Program-made: the position numbers and the translations under genes
Shown here: in pieces, positions 1 through 8,080 of the stretch
Layout of the letters: each line of letters starts with the position of its first letter
Numbering within the stretch: position 1 is the stretch's first letter
From: Desulfobacter vibrioformis DSM 8776
GTDB lineage: Bacteria > Desulfobacterota > Desulfobacteria > Desulfobacterales > Desulfobacteraceae
NCBI RefSeq assembly: GCF_000745975.1
Contig: NZ_JQKJ01000001.1
Location: 248,001-312,000 of the forward strand
Direction: 5' to 3'
DNA: 64,000 nucleotides
Notes under the pieces: model-generated
What the model was told of the DNA's origin: nothing
Database searches by the model: none
Seen by the model: only the letters and a program-made list of their open reading frames with translations

Positions 1-2
1 AC

Positions 3-2648
3 TGGCGGGTGAAAAATCTGGACAGGGTCCGGCTGATATCCAACTCAGACGCCCATTCCCCTGGATTTCTGGGCCGCAACGCTTCGGTGTTTGATACGGA
101 TCTGGCCTTTGGCGCGGTGCGGCGTGCCCTTGAAACCCATGATCTTACAGCCTACAAAGGCACCCTGGATATGTATCCCCACCAGGGAAAATACCACTAT
201 GACGGCCACCGCAAATGCGGGGTGTGTCTCAATCCCGATGAAACTGCGGCTTTGGGCGGAATTTGTCCCCAATGCGGGAAACCGTTGACCCTGGGCGTGC
301 TTTACCGGGTCCGGGAACTGGCTGACAGGCCGGACGGGTTTAAACCTGAAAACCGGCATCCCCATTCCTATGTGGTGCCCCTGGCAGATATTTTATCCCA
401 GATTTTTGGGGTGGGTCCCAATACCAAAAAGGTGAAAACCCAATATGATAAGGCGATTAATGCCCTGGGGCCGGAACTTGCCATACTCACACAGCTTTCA
501 CCGGAAATCATTGAAGGTGCCGGTGTGCCATTACTTGCCCGGGCCATACAAAAGATGAGAGACGGGGATATTCACATTGACCCCGGGTTTGACGGTGAGT
601 ATGGAAAGGTCAATATTTTTACCCCGGAGGAAAAAGCGCATATCCAGGGTGAAAAAAGCCTGTTCACCGGCCCTTTGCCCCGTAAAAAAGCAAAAACAAC
701 GGTCAATGCACCGCTTTGCCGTCAAACGCCCCAAAGCAAAGATGCGGCATTGCCGTCACCTGAAAAAAAAGAGACCGCGGCATCCGTTGCCCCCGGACAT
801 ATCCTGGACGGGCTGAACCCGGAGCAGGAGAGGGCGGTTAAATCCGAATCCCGGGCCGTGGTGATCCAGGCCGGGCCGGGCACGGGGAAAACCCGTACCC
901 TTACGGCCAGAATTGCCTGGCTGCTCCGGGAAAACCGGTCCGCCCCTGAAAACATCCTGGCCTTGACCTTTACAAATAAGGCGGCAGGCGAACTTGCCGG
1001 CCGGATTGAATCCTTTATTCCCCAGGGCGGGCAATTTGTGACAGCAGCCACCTTTCACGGATTCTGTCTTAAACTGCTTAAGCAGTATTCAGATTTCAAG
1101 CGAGGGCTGATGGAGGATGACCTGCGCTTTGAGATGCTGGGACTGGCCTTCAAAGCCGTGACGGGCGAAAAAAAGGTACCCCAAAAAACAGTGTCAAAAC
1201 TGGATGCCTGGATCAGCCGGCAAAAGCAGCAATTCAAGGAACCTTACGATGACACCTTGGGTGACGCCGCAAGCAGCAGTAAAGACGGCTTTGATCCGGT
1301 CTGGCCCGGGGTGTACCAAACCTATGACCAGATGCTTCAGGAACGCGGTCTGGCAGATTTTGAAGATTTGATTTTCATCTGTTTCAGGCTTTTTTCCAGG
1401 GATGCGGCCCTGCTTGAACAGGTGCGTCACCGGTATAAATTTATTTTTGTGGATGAGTACCAGGACCTGAACCTGGGCCAGTACAGGCTGGTGCGGCTTC
1501 TTGCACAAAACAGTCACATTTTCGTGATTGGTGACCCTGATCAGTCCATCTACGGATTCAGGGGATCGGACAGCCGGTTTTTCAGGCGGTTTGAACAGGA
1601 TTTCCCCGGGTGCGAACAGATCCGCCTGCGCCGGAATTACCGGTCCACCCAGACCATTCTGGACGCCTCTTTCCAGGTGATTTGCACCAGCGGAGACCCC
1701 GGAAATGAGGCACGTAAAATTTATGCAAGCCTTGACAGCACACAAAAGATTTCGATCAATGAAACGGCCAGCGAAAGTGCCGAGGCAGTTACCGTGGGAA
1801 AGATCATTGAAAAAGGCGTCGGGGGGCTCTCTTTTCTGTCCATGGACAAGGGCACGGGCCCGGACCTCGAAACAGACAGGGAATATGCCTTTTCCGACTT
1901 TGCCGTTCTCTACCGCACCCGGCAGCAGGCCCAGGCATTTGCCCGGGCCTTTGAGAAGGCCGGTATCCCTTTTCAGACGGCGGACCGGGAACACTGGGTG
2001 GACATGGCCGGCATAAAAGAGGTGTTGGCCCTGGTGCGGATTTTTCTTGGTCGCGGCAGTGACGCAGACCGGCAGCAGTTTGCACAATTTTTACCCGGGA
2101 TGGCAGCGCTTTCAGCACCCCTGGACACGTCAGCGCTTCTTGATACCCTGGGGGGCTGGCTGGACATCAAGGCCCTGGGCCAGACCGATGAAAAACTGGC
2201 ACCGGCATGGCAGCGGCTCAAGATACTGGCAGACCGGTATCCCTCTGCCTGTGATCTTCTGGACGCCCTGAGGCTGGACCAGGATCCTGATTTTCTGGAC
2301 AAAGGGGTTGAAAAGGTCTCTTTGATGACCATACATGCGGCCAAGGGCCTTGAATTCCCAGTGGTTTTTCTTACAGGATGCGAAAACGGCTCGATCCCCT
2401 TTGCCCGGGATGGGAAAACCGTGGAAGACCCGGATGAAGAACGTCGCCTTTTTTACGTGGCCATGACCCGGGCAAAGGAGATGCTCTATTTGACATATGC
2501 ACGAAAAAGACGCATATTCGGCCGGGGCCAGCAAAGAATCCGGTCCTTTTTTATTGATGATATAGAAAAGGAACTGGCCCGGTATGAAAAGGGAAAAAAG
2601 CAGGTTAAAAAACAAAAAGACAAGGATATTCAGCTGGAATTATTTTAA
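3..2648 (+). CDS. PHP-domain/UvrD-type helicase fusion (5' truncated)
   Basis: Superfamily 1 DNA helicase of the UvrD/Rep type fused behind a PHP-type phosphoesterase domain. The reading frame is open to the window edge and begins inside the PHP domain (SNSDAHSP), so the true start lies upstream; the GTG at position 9 is only the first in-window candidate. A zinc-knuckle pattern follows (CGVC about residue 70, CPQC about residue 86). Helicase motifs are complete: Walker A GPGTGKT (about 289-295), DEYQDLN, GDPDQSIYGFRGSD, RRNYRST, TIHAAKGLEFP and FYVAMTRAK near the C-terminus. The probable role is DNA repair or processing, coupling unwinding to hydrolysis of DNA ends; the PHP activity is inferred from family only. 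Confidence 0.88.
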   Translation, partial: WRVKNLDRVRLISNSDAHSPGFLGRNASVFDTDLAFGAVRRALETHDLTAYKGTLDMYPHQGKYHYDGHRKCGVCLNPDETAALGGICPQCGKPLTLGVLYRVRELADRPDGFKPENRHPHSYVVPLADILSQIFGVGPNTKKVKTQYDKAINALGPELAILTQLSPEIIEGAGVPLLARAIQKMRDGDIHIDPGFDGEYGKVNIFTPEEKAHIQGEKSLFTGPLPRKKAKTTVNAPLCRQTPQSKDAALPSPEKKETAASVAPGHILDGLNPEQERAVKSESRAVVIQAGPGTGKTRTLTARIAWLLRENRSAPENILALTFTNKAAGELAGRIESFIPQGGQFVTAATFHGFCLKLLKQYSDFKRGLMEDDLRFEMLGLAFKAVTGEKKVPQKTVSKLDAWISRQKQQFKEPYDDTLGDAASSSKDGFDPVWPGVYQTYDQMLQERGLADFEDLIFICFRLFSRDAALLEQVRHRYKFIFVDEYQDLNLGQYRLVRLLAQNSHIFVIGDPDQSIYGFRGSDSRFFRRFEQDFPGCEQIRLRRNYRSTQTILDASFQVICTSGDPGNEARKIYASLDSTQKISINETASESAEAVTVGKIIEKGVGGLSFLSMDKGTGPDLETDREYAFSDFAVLYRTRQQAQAFARAFEKAGIPFQTADREHWVDMAGIKEVLALVRIFLGRGSDADRQQFAQFLPGMAALSAPLDTSALLDTLGGWLDIKALGQTDEKLAPAWQRLKILADRYPSACDLLDALRLDQDPDFLDKGVEKVSLMTIHAAKGLEFPVVFLTGCENGSIPFARDGKTVEDPDEERRLFYVAMTRAKEMLYLTYARKRRIFGRGQQRIRSFFIDDIEKELARYEKGKKQVKKQKDKDIQLELF

Positions 2649-2695
2649 ATTCTGTCAAAAAATATAATAATAACAGGCTAATAAAAAATTAAAAA

Positions 2696-3082
2696 ATGGA
2701 ACGGACACCTTATAAAAAAATAGATTTTGACCATGGCCACTGCCTTGAAATTTTTGACGATTCGAGAAAAATCGGGGCAGATGCCTGGGTGGTGAGGATG
2801 ACCGCGACAATGAAGATTCCTGTGGAAACGTCATTGTTTGCATCTGAACCGCTGTCTGATACTGACTTTCACGATATTTTGGATACATTGGGATCGCCCG
2901 TTGAATATCGATACCGGCTGGAACGTAACATGATCATGGATCATGAAAAAGATGCTGTGCTGGAAAATCTGGTAAAAACCTTTCTTGAAAATACCGGGCG
3001 ATACGTGGCCAACCCTAAGTTTCCGGAAAAACTTGCATTAAAGGCGTACAGGGACCGGGTTGAGAAGCGCAAAAAAAAATAG
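2696..3082 (+). CDS. conserved hypothetical protein, 128 aa
   Basis: I do not recognise a family. The product is a small, soluble, charged protein with no signal peptide or membrane segment; it ends in a lysine/arginine-rich tail (RVEKRKKK). It lies 47 bp after the helicase gene on the same strand, and its 3' end overlaps the probable TTG start of the lytic transglycosylase by 23 bp, so the three may be co-transcribed. An alternative is that the downstream start is later and the overlap smaller. Confidence 0.6.
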   Translation: MERTPYKKIDFDHGHCLEIFDDSRKIGADAWVVRMTATMKIPVETSLFASEPLSDTDFHDILDTLGSPVEYRYRLERNMIMDHEKDAVLENLVKTFLENTGRYVANPKFPEKLALKAYRDRVEKRKKK

Positions 3083-3689
3083 AGCTGTAAAGATTCCGCA
3101 CCGTTGGGCGGCATTTTTGCTTTTCACAGGTCTGTGTCTGATATTCCCCTGCACAGCCCAGGGGGATATATACCGGTATATTGACGCGGATGGTGTGATG
3201 TATTTTACCAATACGCCCACCACCCAAGGCTATACCCTTTTTCTTAAGGAAAAAGGGAAGAACAGTGTACAGGCCCGGATAAGAAGATTCAAGGCCGGGC
3301 CTGATCTCTACGACAATATTATTCTCAAGGCCGCCGGTGCCTTTGGTGTGGACCACGCATTGATCAAGGCCGTGATCCATGCGGAGTCCAGTTTTAACCC
3401 CAATGCCGTGTCCGGCAAAGGGGCCCGTGGGCTCATGCAGATCATGCCCCGGAACGATGCCTCCCTGAATATCTCAAACCCCTTTGATCCGTTCCAGAAT
3501 ATCATGGGCGGCACCCGGTATCTCAAGCGGATGCTCATCCGGTATAATGAGAAACTTGCGCTCGCGCTTGCGGCCTATAACGCCGGCCCATCGACCGTGG
3601 ACAAGTACAAGGCAATTCCGCCCTATGAAGAGACCCAGACCTATATACAACGGGTGATGGCTTTGTATTCACGGTATAAAAACGGCTGA
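3060..3689 (+). CDS. lytic transglycosylase (SLT) with N-terminal DUF4124 domain
   Basis: Probable peptidoglycan lytic transglycosylase of the Slt family 1 type. The N-terminus has a basic stretch and a hydrophobic core (AAFLLFTGLCLIF) typical of a signal peptide, then a DUF4124-like segment (DIYRYIDADGVMYFTNTPTT). The catalytic SLT domain starts near residue 85, with the glutamate in HAESSFNP and the motifs GARGLMQIMP and ALAAYNAGP. At 209 aa it matches the usual DUF4124-SLT architecture. The start is TTG inside the end of the upstream gene; no later in-frame start keeps the signal peptide intact. It should act in the periplasm on murein. Confidence 0.85.
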   Translation: MRSAKKNRAVKIPHRWAAFLLFTGLCLIFPCTAQGDIYRYIDADGVMYFTNTPTTQGYTLFLKEKGKNSVQARIRRFKAGPDLYDNIILKAAGAFGVDHALIKAVIHAESSFNPNAVSGKGARGLMQIMPRNDASLNISNPFDPFQNIMGGTRYLKRMLIRYNEKLALALAAYNAGPSTVDKYKAIPPYEETQTYIQRVMALYSRYKNG

Positions 3690-3716
3690 AAATCCGGTCT
3701 TTTTTTCCTGGATCCC

Positions 3717-4592
3717 TTATGAATCAGTTTTGATGGTTTTTACGAAGTCGAGAAGTTTGCCGCGCATTTCCGGTCGTTCAAGGGCAAAGGAAAGATTGGC
3801 CATTTGAAACCCGACCTTGTCCCCGCAATCAAACCGGGTTCCTTTGAATTTATATCCAAAGATCGGCTGTTCGGTTAAAAGCCCTTTCATGGCATCTGTG
3901 AGCTGAATTTCACCGCCGGCACCGGCCTGTTTTTTTCCGAGGTATTCCCAGATTTTGGGCGTGAGGATGTACCGGCCCACAATGGCCAGGTTGGACGGGG
4001 CCTCTTCGGGTTTGGGTTTTTCCACCATGTCACTGATTCTTATCATATCCTCTTCCAGCGGGCTTGCATCCAGAATGCCGTATTTATCGGTCTGGTCCTT
4101 TTCCACTTCCATGACAGCGGCAATGGAGGCGCGGAACCGTTCAAATTTTTCCACCATTTTGGTGAGCACCGGCTTGCCCGGGGTCTGGATCATATCATCG
4201 GCCAGAACCACGGCAAAGGGTTCGTCCCCCACAATATCCCTGGCGCACCAGATGGCATGGCCAAGTCCCAGAGGATCATGCTGGCGGGTGTAGACAATGG
4301 TACCGGTTTTTGGAACCAGTTCATTGACCTGCCGCAGCAGGTCTGTTTTTCCCTTGGTTTTGAGCATGGTTTCTAATTCATAACTGCGGTCAAAGTGGTC
4401 TTCCAGAGCCTTTTTCCCCCGGCCCGTGACAAAGATAATCTGTTCAATGCCGGCGGCAAACGCCTCTTCAACAGCATACTGGATAATGGGTTTGTCCACC
4501 ACGGTCAGCATCTCCTTGGCCATGGCTTTGGTGGCCGGGATGAAACGGGTGCCAAGACCTGCTACCGGAAATACCGCTTTTTTCACTTTCAT
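3717..4592 (-). CDS. galU: UTP--glucose-1-phosphate uridylyltransferase
   Basis: Makes UDP-glucose from UTP and glucose-1-phosphate, feeding lipopolysaccharide and exopolysaccharide synthesis. The N-terminal nucleotidyltransferase signature is clear (FPVAGLGTRFIPATKAMAKEM), followed by the GalU-specific FVTGRGK, LADDMI and GEIQLTDA motifs. Length of 291 aa is normal for bacterial GalU. A good ribosome binding site (AAGGAG) precedes the ATG. It stands alone, convergent with the transglycosylase gene. Confidence 0.95.
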   Translation of the reverse strand: MKVKKAVFPVAGLGTRFIPATKAMAKEMLTVVDKPIIQYAVEEAFAAGIEQIIFVTGRGKKALEDHFDRSYELETMLKTKGKTDLLRQVNELVPKTGTIVYTRQHDPLGLGHAIWCARDIVGDEPFAVVLADDMIQTPGKPVLTKMVEKFERFRASIAAVMEVEKDQTDKYGILDASPLEEDMIRISDMVEKPKPEEAPSNLAIVGRYILTPKIWEYLGKKQAGAGGEIQLTDAMKGLLTEQPIFGYKFKGTRFDCGDKVGFQMANLSFALERPEMRGKLLDFVKTIKTDS

Positions 4593-4892
4593 AATGACTC
4601 CTTGAATGCTTGATACTGAAATTCTCCCTGGTGTTCGGGGCAGGGCCTGTCAGAACAGACCCGAATATGTTGTTCGTGTTTGAACGGTTATTTCAGTCGA
4701 AGTTTTTTATGTTCAAACTACGTTGTTTTTAGATTAAGAGGGGCTGCCGTGTCAAACCCAAAATCAACTATCCTGCAGGCTTGGGAATACGTTCGCCGGA
4801 GGTTCCAGGCTATCCGATTGACATTATTGCCTATTTCAAGTATGGTATTTGACCTTTACACTGCGTGTTATTAATTGACGAGGAAATAGTGA
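4593..4892. other. intergenic region between divergent galU and cysteine-cluster gene
   Basis: About 300 bases without a convincing gene. It should hold the promoters of both flanking genes. An 8-bp inverted repeat (GTTTGAAC at 4677-4684, GTTCAAAC at 4711-4718) is the only structure I see; its role is unknown. Confidence 0.4.
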
Positions 4893-5723
4893 ATGAACGC
4901 TGAAAATCAGACAGATGAAACACAGCCCCAAGCGGAAATTCCGCCGGAGCAGCTTAGTCTTAGAAGCCGGTTTAAATTCAAATGCCATAAAGGTGTCTCC
5001 TGTTTTACCGACTGCTGCAGGGGGATTGATATCATGCTCACCCCCTATGATATTTTAACCATGCGCAAAAAACTGGACGTGGATTCGGAAAAATTTCTGG
5101 CCATATTTACCACCCCCCAGCTTCTTGAAAAAGCAGACATGCCTGTGGTGACCCTCAAACTCCTTGATGATGAGCGCCGGTCCTGCCCGTTTGTCCAGGA
5201 CAAGGAAGGGTGTGTGATTTATGAAGACCGTCCCACCACCTGCCGGTACTACCCCCTTGGCGTGGGATCTTTGAGCTACTCCGGGGAGCAGGGTGAAAAG
5301 GATGAGTTCTTTTTCATGATCAAGGAAGCCCATTGCAAAGGCTTTGATGAAACAGACGAATGGACCGTAGGGGAATGGCGTGAAGACCAGGGGGTTGATC
5401 TGCGTGACGAGGTCAATGAAGGCTGGCTGGATCTCATGGTCCGTAAAAAATCTTTGCCGCCCAGCATGCAGCTGTCTGAACAGGCCAAACAGATGTTTTT
5501 CATGGTGTGCTATAATCTGGATAAGTTTAAGCGGTTCGTGTTTGAATCCTCTTTTCTGACCCGGTACAAGATCCCTGAAGAACGGGTGGCCCAGATTAAA
5601 GAGGATGATGTGAAACTGCTTCAGTTCGGATTTGAATGGCTGAAAACCACTTTTTTTCATACCGGAGAGGAGATGTTTAATCCGAAAGAAAAAAGCGGGG
5701 ATACTACTGCCGCTGAAGAATAA
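4893..5723 (+). CDS. YkgJ-family cysteine cluster protein
   Basis: Member of the zinc/iron-chelating CxxCxxCC family (YkgJ/PF03692 type). The amino-terminal cluster CHKGVSCFTDCC sits near residue 31, and a second cysteine group (SCPFVQDKEGCVIYEDRPTTCRYYPLG) follows at about residues 95-125, as in the family. The rest is helical and unassigned. These proteins are presumed to bind a metal and have been linked to metal handling or modification, but the function is not established. The ATG follows a GAGG ribosome binding site. The gene ends 28 bp before a strong terminator. Confidence 0.8.
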   Translation: MNAENQTDETQPQAEIPPEQLSLRSRFKFKCHKGVSCFTDCCRGIDIMLTPYDILTMRKKLDVDSEKFLAIFTTPQLLEKADMPVVTLKLLDDERRSCPFVQDKEGCVIYEDRPTTCRYYPLGVGSLSYSGEQGEKDEFFFMIKEAHCKGFDETDEWTVGEWREDQGVDLRDEVNEGWLDLMVRKKSLPPSMQLSEQAKQMFFMVCYNLDKFKRFVFESSFLTRYKIPEERVAQIKEDDVKLLQFGFEWLKTTFFHTGEEMFNPKEKSGDTTAAEE

Positions 5724-5751
5724 TGTGCCCTTACGGCAATCCGTAAAGCAG

Positions 5752-5798
5752 ACAGGCGCGCCGCAGAAATCCTTTTGCGGCGCGCCTGTTTATTTGAT
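5752..5798 (+). terminator. Rho-independent terminator after cysteine-cluster gene
   Basis: Perfect 14-bp GC-rich stem (5752-5765 with 5776-5789, core CAGGCGCGCCGCA), 10-nt loop, then a T-rich run. It is placed just after the stop codon at 5723. Confidence 0.85.
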
Positions 5799-5818
5799 TT
5801 TTTGGGGGGGTACTGTTT

Positions 5819-5971
5819 AGTCAATGCCATAAACTTAAGCATTCAGATTTTATTTTACCACGAAGAACACGAAGTTCACGAAGATAGAAGATATTAGAGA
5901 ACTAAACTTCGTGTTCTTCGTGAACTTCGTGGTTTTAATCTGAAAAGTTTCTTAACTTTATGACATTGACT
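5819..5971. repeat. long imperfect inverted repeat (intergenic, ~150 bp)
   Basis: The arms are 5819 onward (AGTCAATGCCATAAAC...) and its approximate reverse complement ending at 5971 (...TTTATGACATTGACT). Nested inside are ACCACGAAGAACACGAAG at 5857-5874 and CTTCGTGAACTTCGTGGT at 5916-5933, which match exactly when inverted. The element fills the gap between two convergent genes. It resembles the CCACGAAGAACACGAAG-type repeats seen between genes in many Desulfobacterota; a related copy lies at 32427-32495. Confidence 0.75.
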
Positions 5972-5973
5972 GT

Positions 5974-7008
5974 TTAGTAGTTATACCATAATGCTTCATG
6001 GGCTGCCGAATCATTAAGGCGGGCATCAATATCCAGATTAAAAAACGAGGCAATCGGCGCCAAAATTTCAGGATTGTCTGCCTGCACTTTTTTTAAAGCA
6101 GAAAGCGCCATATCAAATCCTTTTTGGGTCATTTTTCCCAGGGGGGGGCGGCAGGGGCCGGCCGGCATGCCAAGGATCTGCATCATGGTTTTCAGGGGCA
6201 AAGGATTTCTGGCCCGGCACTTGACAAGCCCGTATTTGCTGGCTTCTTCAGTGGTGATCACCACAATATCCAGCAACGGAGACAATGCGGTCTGAATGGC
6301 AATGGCCTCTTCTCTTTTGCCCTGGTTAAGCAGTTCAACCATTTGGGTCATGGATGCCGGTGCAATATTTGACATGACTGAAATGGCACCGCAGGCCCGG
6401 ATCTGTTCGTCTGCCATGATGCGGCAGACCAGGGCGTCGTCCCCGGAAAAGATATTGAAACTGTCCCCGCAAAGTTTTCTGGTCAGCTTCATGTTGTCTA
6501 TATCGCCGGTGGCTTCCTTGACACTGGTCACATTGGCATAGTTGTCCGCAAGTATGGCAAGATCCTGGGGCAGCATCTGTGCACCGGTACGGCCCGGTAT
6601 AATATAAGGAATGATATCCAGGCCCGGGGTTTCCCTTGCCACCACCTCGTAATATTCCCGCCTGATTTCAAGGGAGGACGGTCCATTGTAATAGGGATCC
6701 ACCAGAAGCACACTGTCCACGCCCTGTTCTGCAGCATGGGACGTGCCGTTTAAGGCTTCAGTCGTGTTGTTTGAGCCGGTGCCGGCGATGCATTTGCACT
6801 TGCCCCTGGTCTGTTTGGCAGTCAGATCAATCACCTGATTATGTTCTTCCCATTTGAATGTGGGGCTTTCACCGGTGGTGCCGGTGGCAAGAATTCCGGA
6901 AATCCGGTTTTCAATCTGGAAATCAATGAGTGCGGACAGGCCGTCCCGGTCCAGATCTCCTGCCGGGGTGAACGGGGTGATAAGTGCGGTATAGCATCCT
7001 TGTTCCAT
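5974..7008 (-). CDS. dapA: dihydrodipicolinate synthase family protein (DapA-like)
   Basis: Class I aldolase of the DapA/NAL superfamily, most simply 4-hydroxy-tetrahydrodipicolinate synthase of lysine and murein synthesis. The N-terminal ALITPF, the substrate-binding GTTGES and the Schiff-base lysine in SVKEATGD are present; the usual YNVPGRT is changed to YIIPGRT. At 344 aa it is some 50 residues longer than typical DapA, with an extra C-terminal tail. It could therefore be a paralogue with another keto-acid substrate. The ATG has a good AGGAG site. No lysine genes are adjacent. Confidence 0.75.
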   Translation of the reverse strand: MEQGCYTALITPFTPAGDLDRDGLSALIDFQIENRISGILATGTTGESPTFKWEEHNQVIDLTAKQTRGKCKCIAGTGSNNTTEALNGTSHAAEQGVDSVLLVDPYYNGPSSLEIRREYYEVVARETPGLDIIPYIIPGRTGAQMLPQDLAILADNYANVTSVKEATGDIDNMKLTRKLCGDSFNIFSGDDALVCRIMADEQIRACGAISVMSNIAPASMTQMVELLNQGKREEAIAIQTALSPLLDIVVITTEEASKYGLVKCRARNPLPLKTMMQILGMPAGPCRPPLGKMTQKGFDMALSALKKVQADNPEILAPIASFFNLDIDARLNDSAAHEALWYNY

Positions 7009-7125
7009 AACTTACAAACTCCTGATGGTTATTTGCGCGGTATGCGCGGATAAAACAATTTGCCAAAAAAGACGTTGTGTCAATTTTTTTACAGGGCAGG
7101 TGTTTTTAAGTTTCCCTGAAAGACC

Positions 7126-7153
7126 TTGACACCCGAACGAAAAAATTTATTAT
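7126..7153 (+). promoter_or_regulatory. sigma-70-type promoter for TPR gene
   Basis: TTGACA at 7126-7131, 16-nt spacer, TATTAT at 7148-7153. It lies 57 bp before the TPR start codon, which has its own GGAG site. Confidence 0.6.
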
Positions 7154-7210
7154 ATAAAATTTTTGTTTAAACACAATGATAAAGTCATAAAAGAGCCAAA
7201 GGAGACATAA

Positions 7211-7879
7211 ATGGCCGATTCCAAAAACCTGCCCCAAAATGCAGACGAGCAGATCGCGAGACTCAGACAAGCACTGCTCCAAAACGCCGAATGCGGCACA
7301 ACCCACTATAATCTGGCTGTTGCACTGATTGGCAAGCAGGAGTTTGCCGAAGCAGAAAACGTGCTTCATGACGCCATTGAGTGCAGCCCCAGCCTGGCCG
7401 AGGCCTATGTGCAACTTGGTGGCCTGTGTCTGCAGCGTGGTGACCTTGAGGGATGTTTCCGGTTCAACCAGCAGGCCACCAAGGCCCGGGCCGGCTTTGC
7501 CGAAGGCTATGGGAATATGGCCTTTGTTCTGCTGCAGCTGGTGAACGGCGAGGATGCCAAGGAAGATGAGGAAAAAGTGGACAAGGCAATTAAAAATTTA
7601 AAAAAAGCCATTATCCACAATAAGAATTTTATTCAGGCCTATACGACTCTGGGCACTGCCTATTTCATGAAAGGGTTGATTGAAGAGGGGATCAAGGCCA
7701 ACCTCCAGGCCCTGTCCGTGGAACCTAAATTCCCCGTTGCCCATAACAACCTGGCCGTGGCCTATCTTGAACTTGAAGATTATAAACGGGCCATTGAGCA
7801 TTGCGATATTGCCGTGGATTTAGGTTTTGAAGTCAACCCGGCACTGCTGGATGAGCTTGCCCCTCACCGGAACGCATAA
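7211..7879 (+). CDS. tetratricopeptide repeat (TPR) protein
   Basis: Cytoplasmic 222-aa protein built of TPR helical pairs. Repeats are visible as THYNLAVALIGKQEFAEAENVL, AEAYVQLGGLCLQRGDLEGCF, IQAYTTLGTAYFMKGLIEEGI and PVAHNNLAVAYLELEDYKRAI. It has no signal peptide, and its binding partner is unknown. It lies directly upstream of dsrA, 201 bp away and on the same strand. Homologous TPR genes next to dsr loci would suggest a link, but the dsr promoter appears separate. Start chosen from the AAAGGAGAC site before the ATG. Confidence 0.85.
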   Translation: MADSKNLPQNADEQIARLRQALLQNAECGTTHYNLAVALIGKQEFAEAENVLHDAIECSPSLAEAYVQLGGLCLQRGDLEGCFRFNQQATKARAGFAEGYGNMAFVLLQLVNGEDAKEDEEKVDKAIKNLKKAIIHNKNFIQAYTTLGTAYFMKGLIEEGIKANLQALSVEPKFPVAHNNLAVAYLELEDYKRAIEHCDIAVDLGFEVNPALLDELAPHRNA

Positions 7880-7904
7880 TCACACCTGCGATGACAGGTT
7901 TTTA

Positions 7905-7956
7905 TTGACATGCGGACGTATAAATTCTATATCAGCTATGTTATTTTGCTTATAAT
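7905..7956 (+). promoter_or_regulatory. candidate promoters of the dsr operon
   Basis: TTGACA at 7905-7910 with a 17-nt spacer to TATATC at 7928-7933. A second, consensus -10 hexamer TATAAT lies at 7951-7956 with a poor -35. Either could drive dsrA, giving a leader of roughly 115-140 nt. Confidence 0.5.
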
Positions 7957-7962
7957 GTATGA

Positions 7963-7995
7963 TTCAAAACGTTTATTTCTCACTAACGTTTTGAA
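7963..7995 (+). promoter_or_regulatory. perfect palindrome in the dsrA leader
   Basis: Inverted repeat TTCAAAACGTT (7963-7973) and AACGTTTTGAA (7985-7995) with an 11-nt spacer. It starts at about the transcription start expected from TATAAT at 7951. It could be a repressor or activator site, or a 5' mRNA hairpin that protects the message. Confidence 0.55.
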
Positions 7996-8080
7996 ATGAT
8001 AGGAAAAAAGAATATTGATGGAAAGTTGGAAAAATCTTTTCATTGTTGCATGTAAATCAACTTTTAACGGAGGTAAGTAA

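Noticed and set aside
1194-2087. 297-codon minus-strand frame opposite the helicase gene
   Set aside because: Shadow of a GC-rich coding region; the helicase motifs are on the plus strand.
4680-4874. 64-codon open frame on the plus strand upstream of the cysteine-cluster gene
   Set aside because: No ribosome binding site, no recognisable domain, and it lies in the promoter region of divergent genes.
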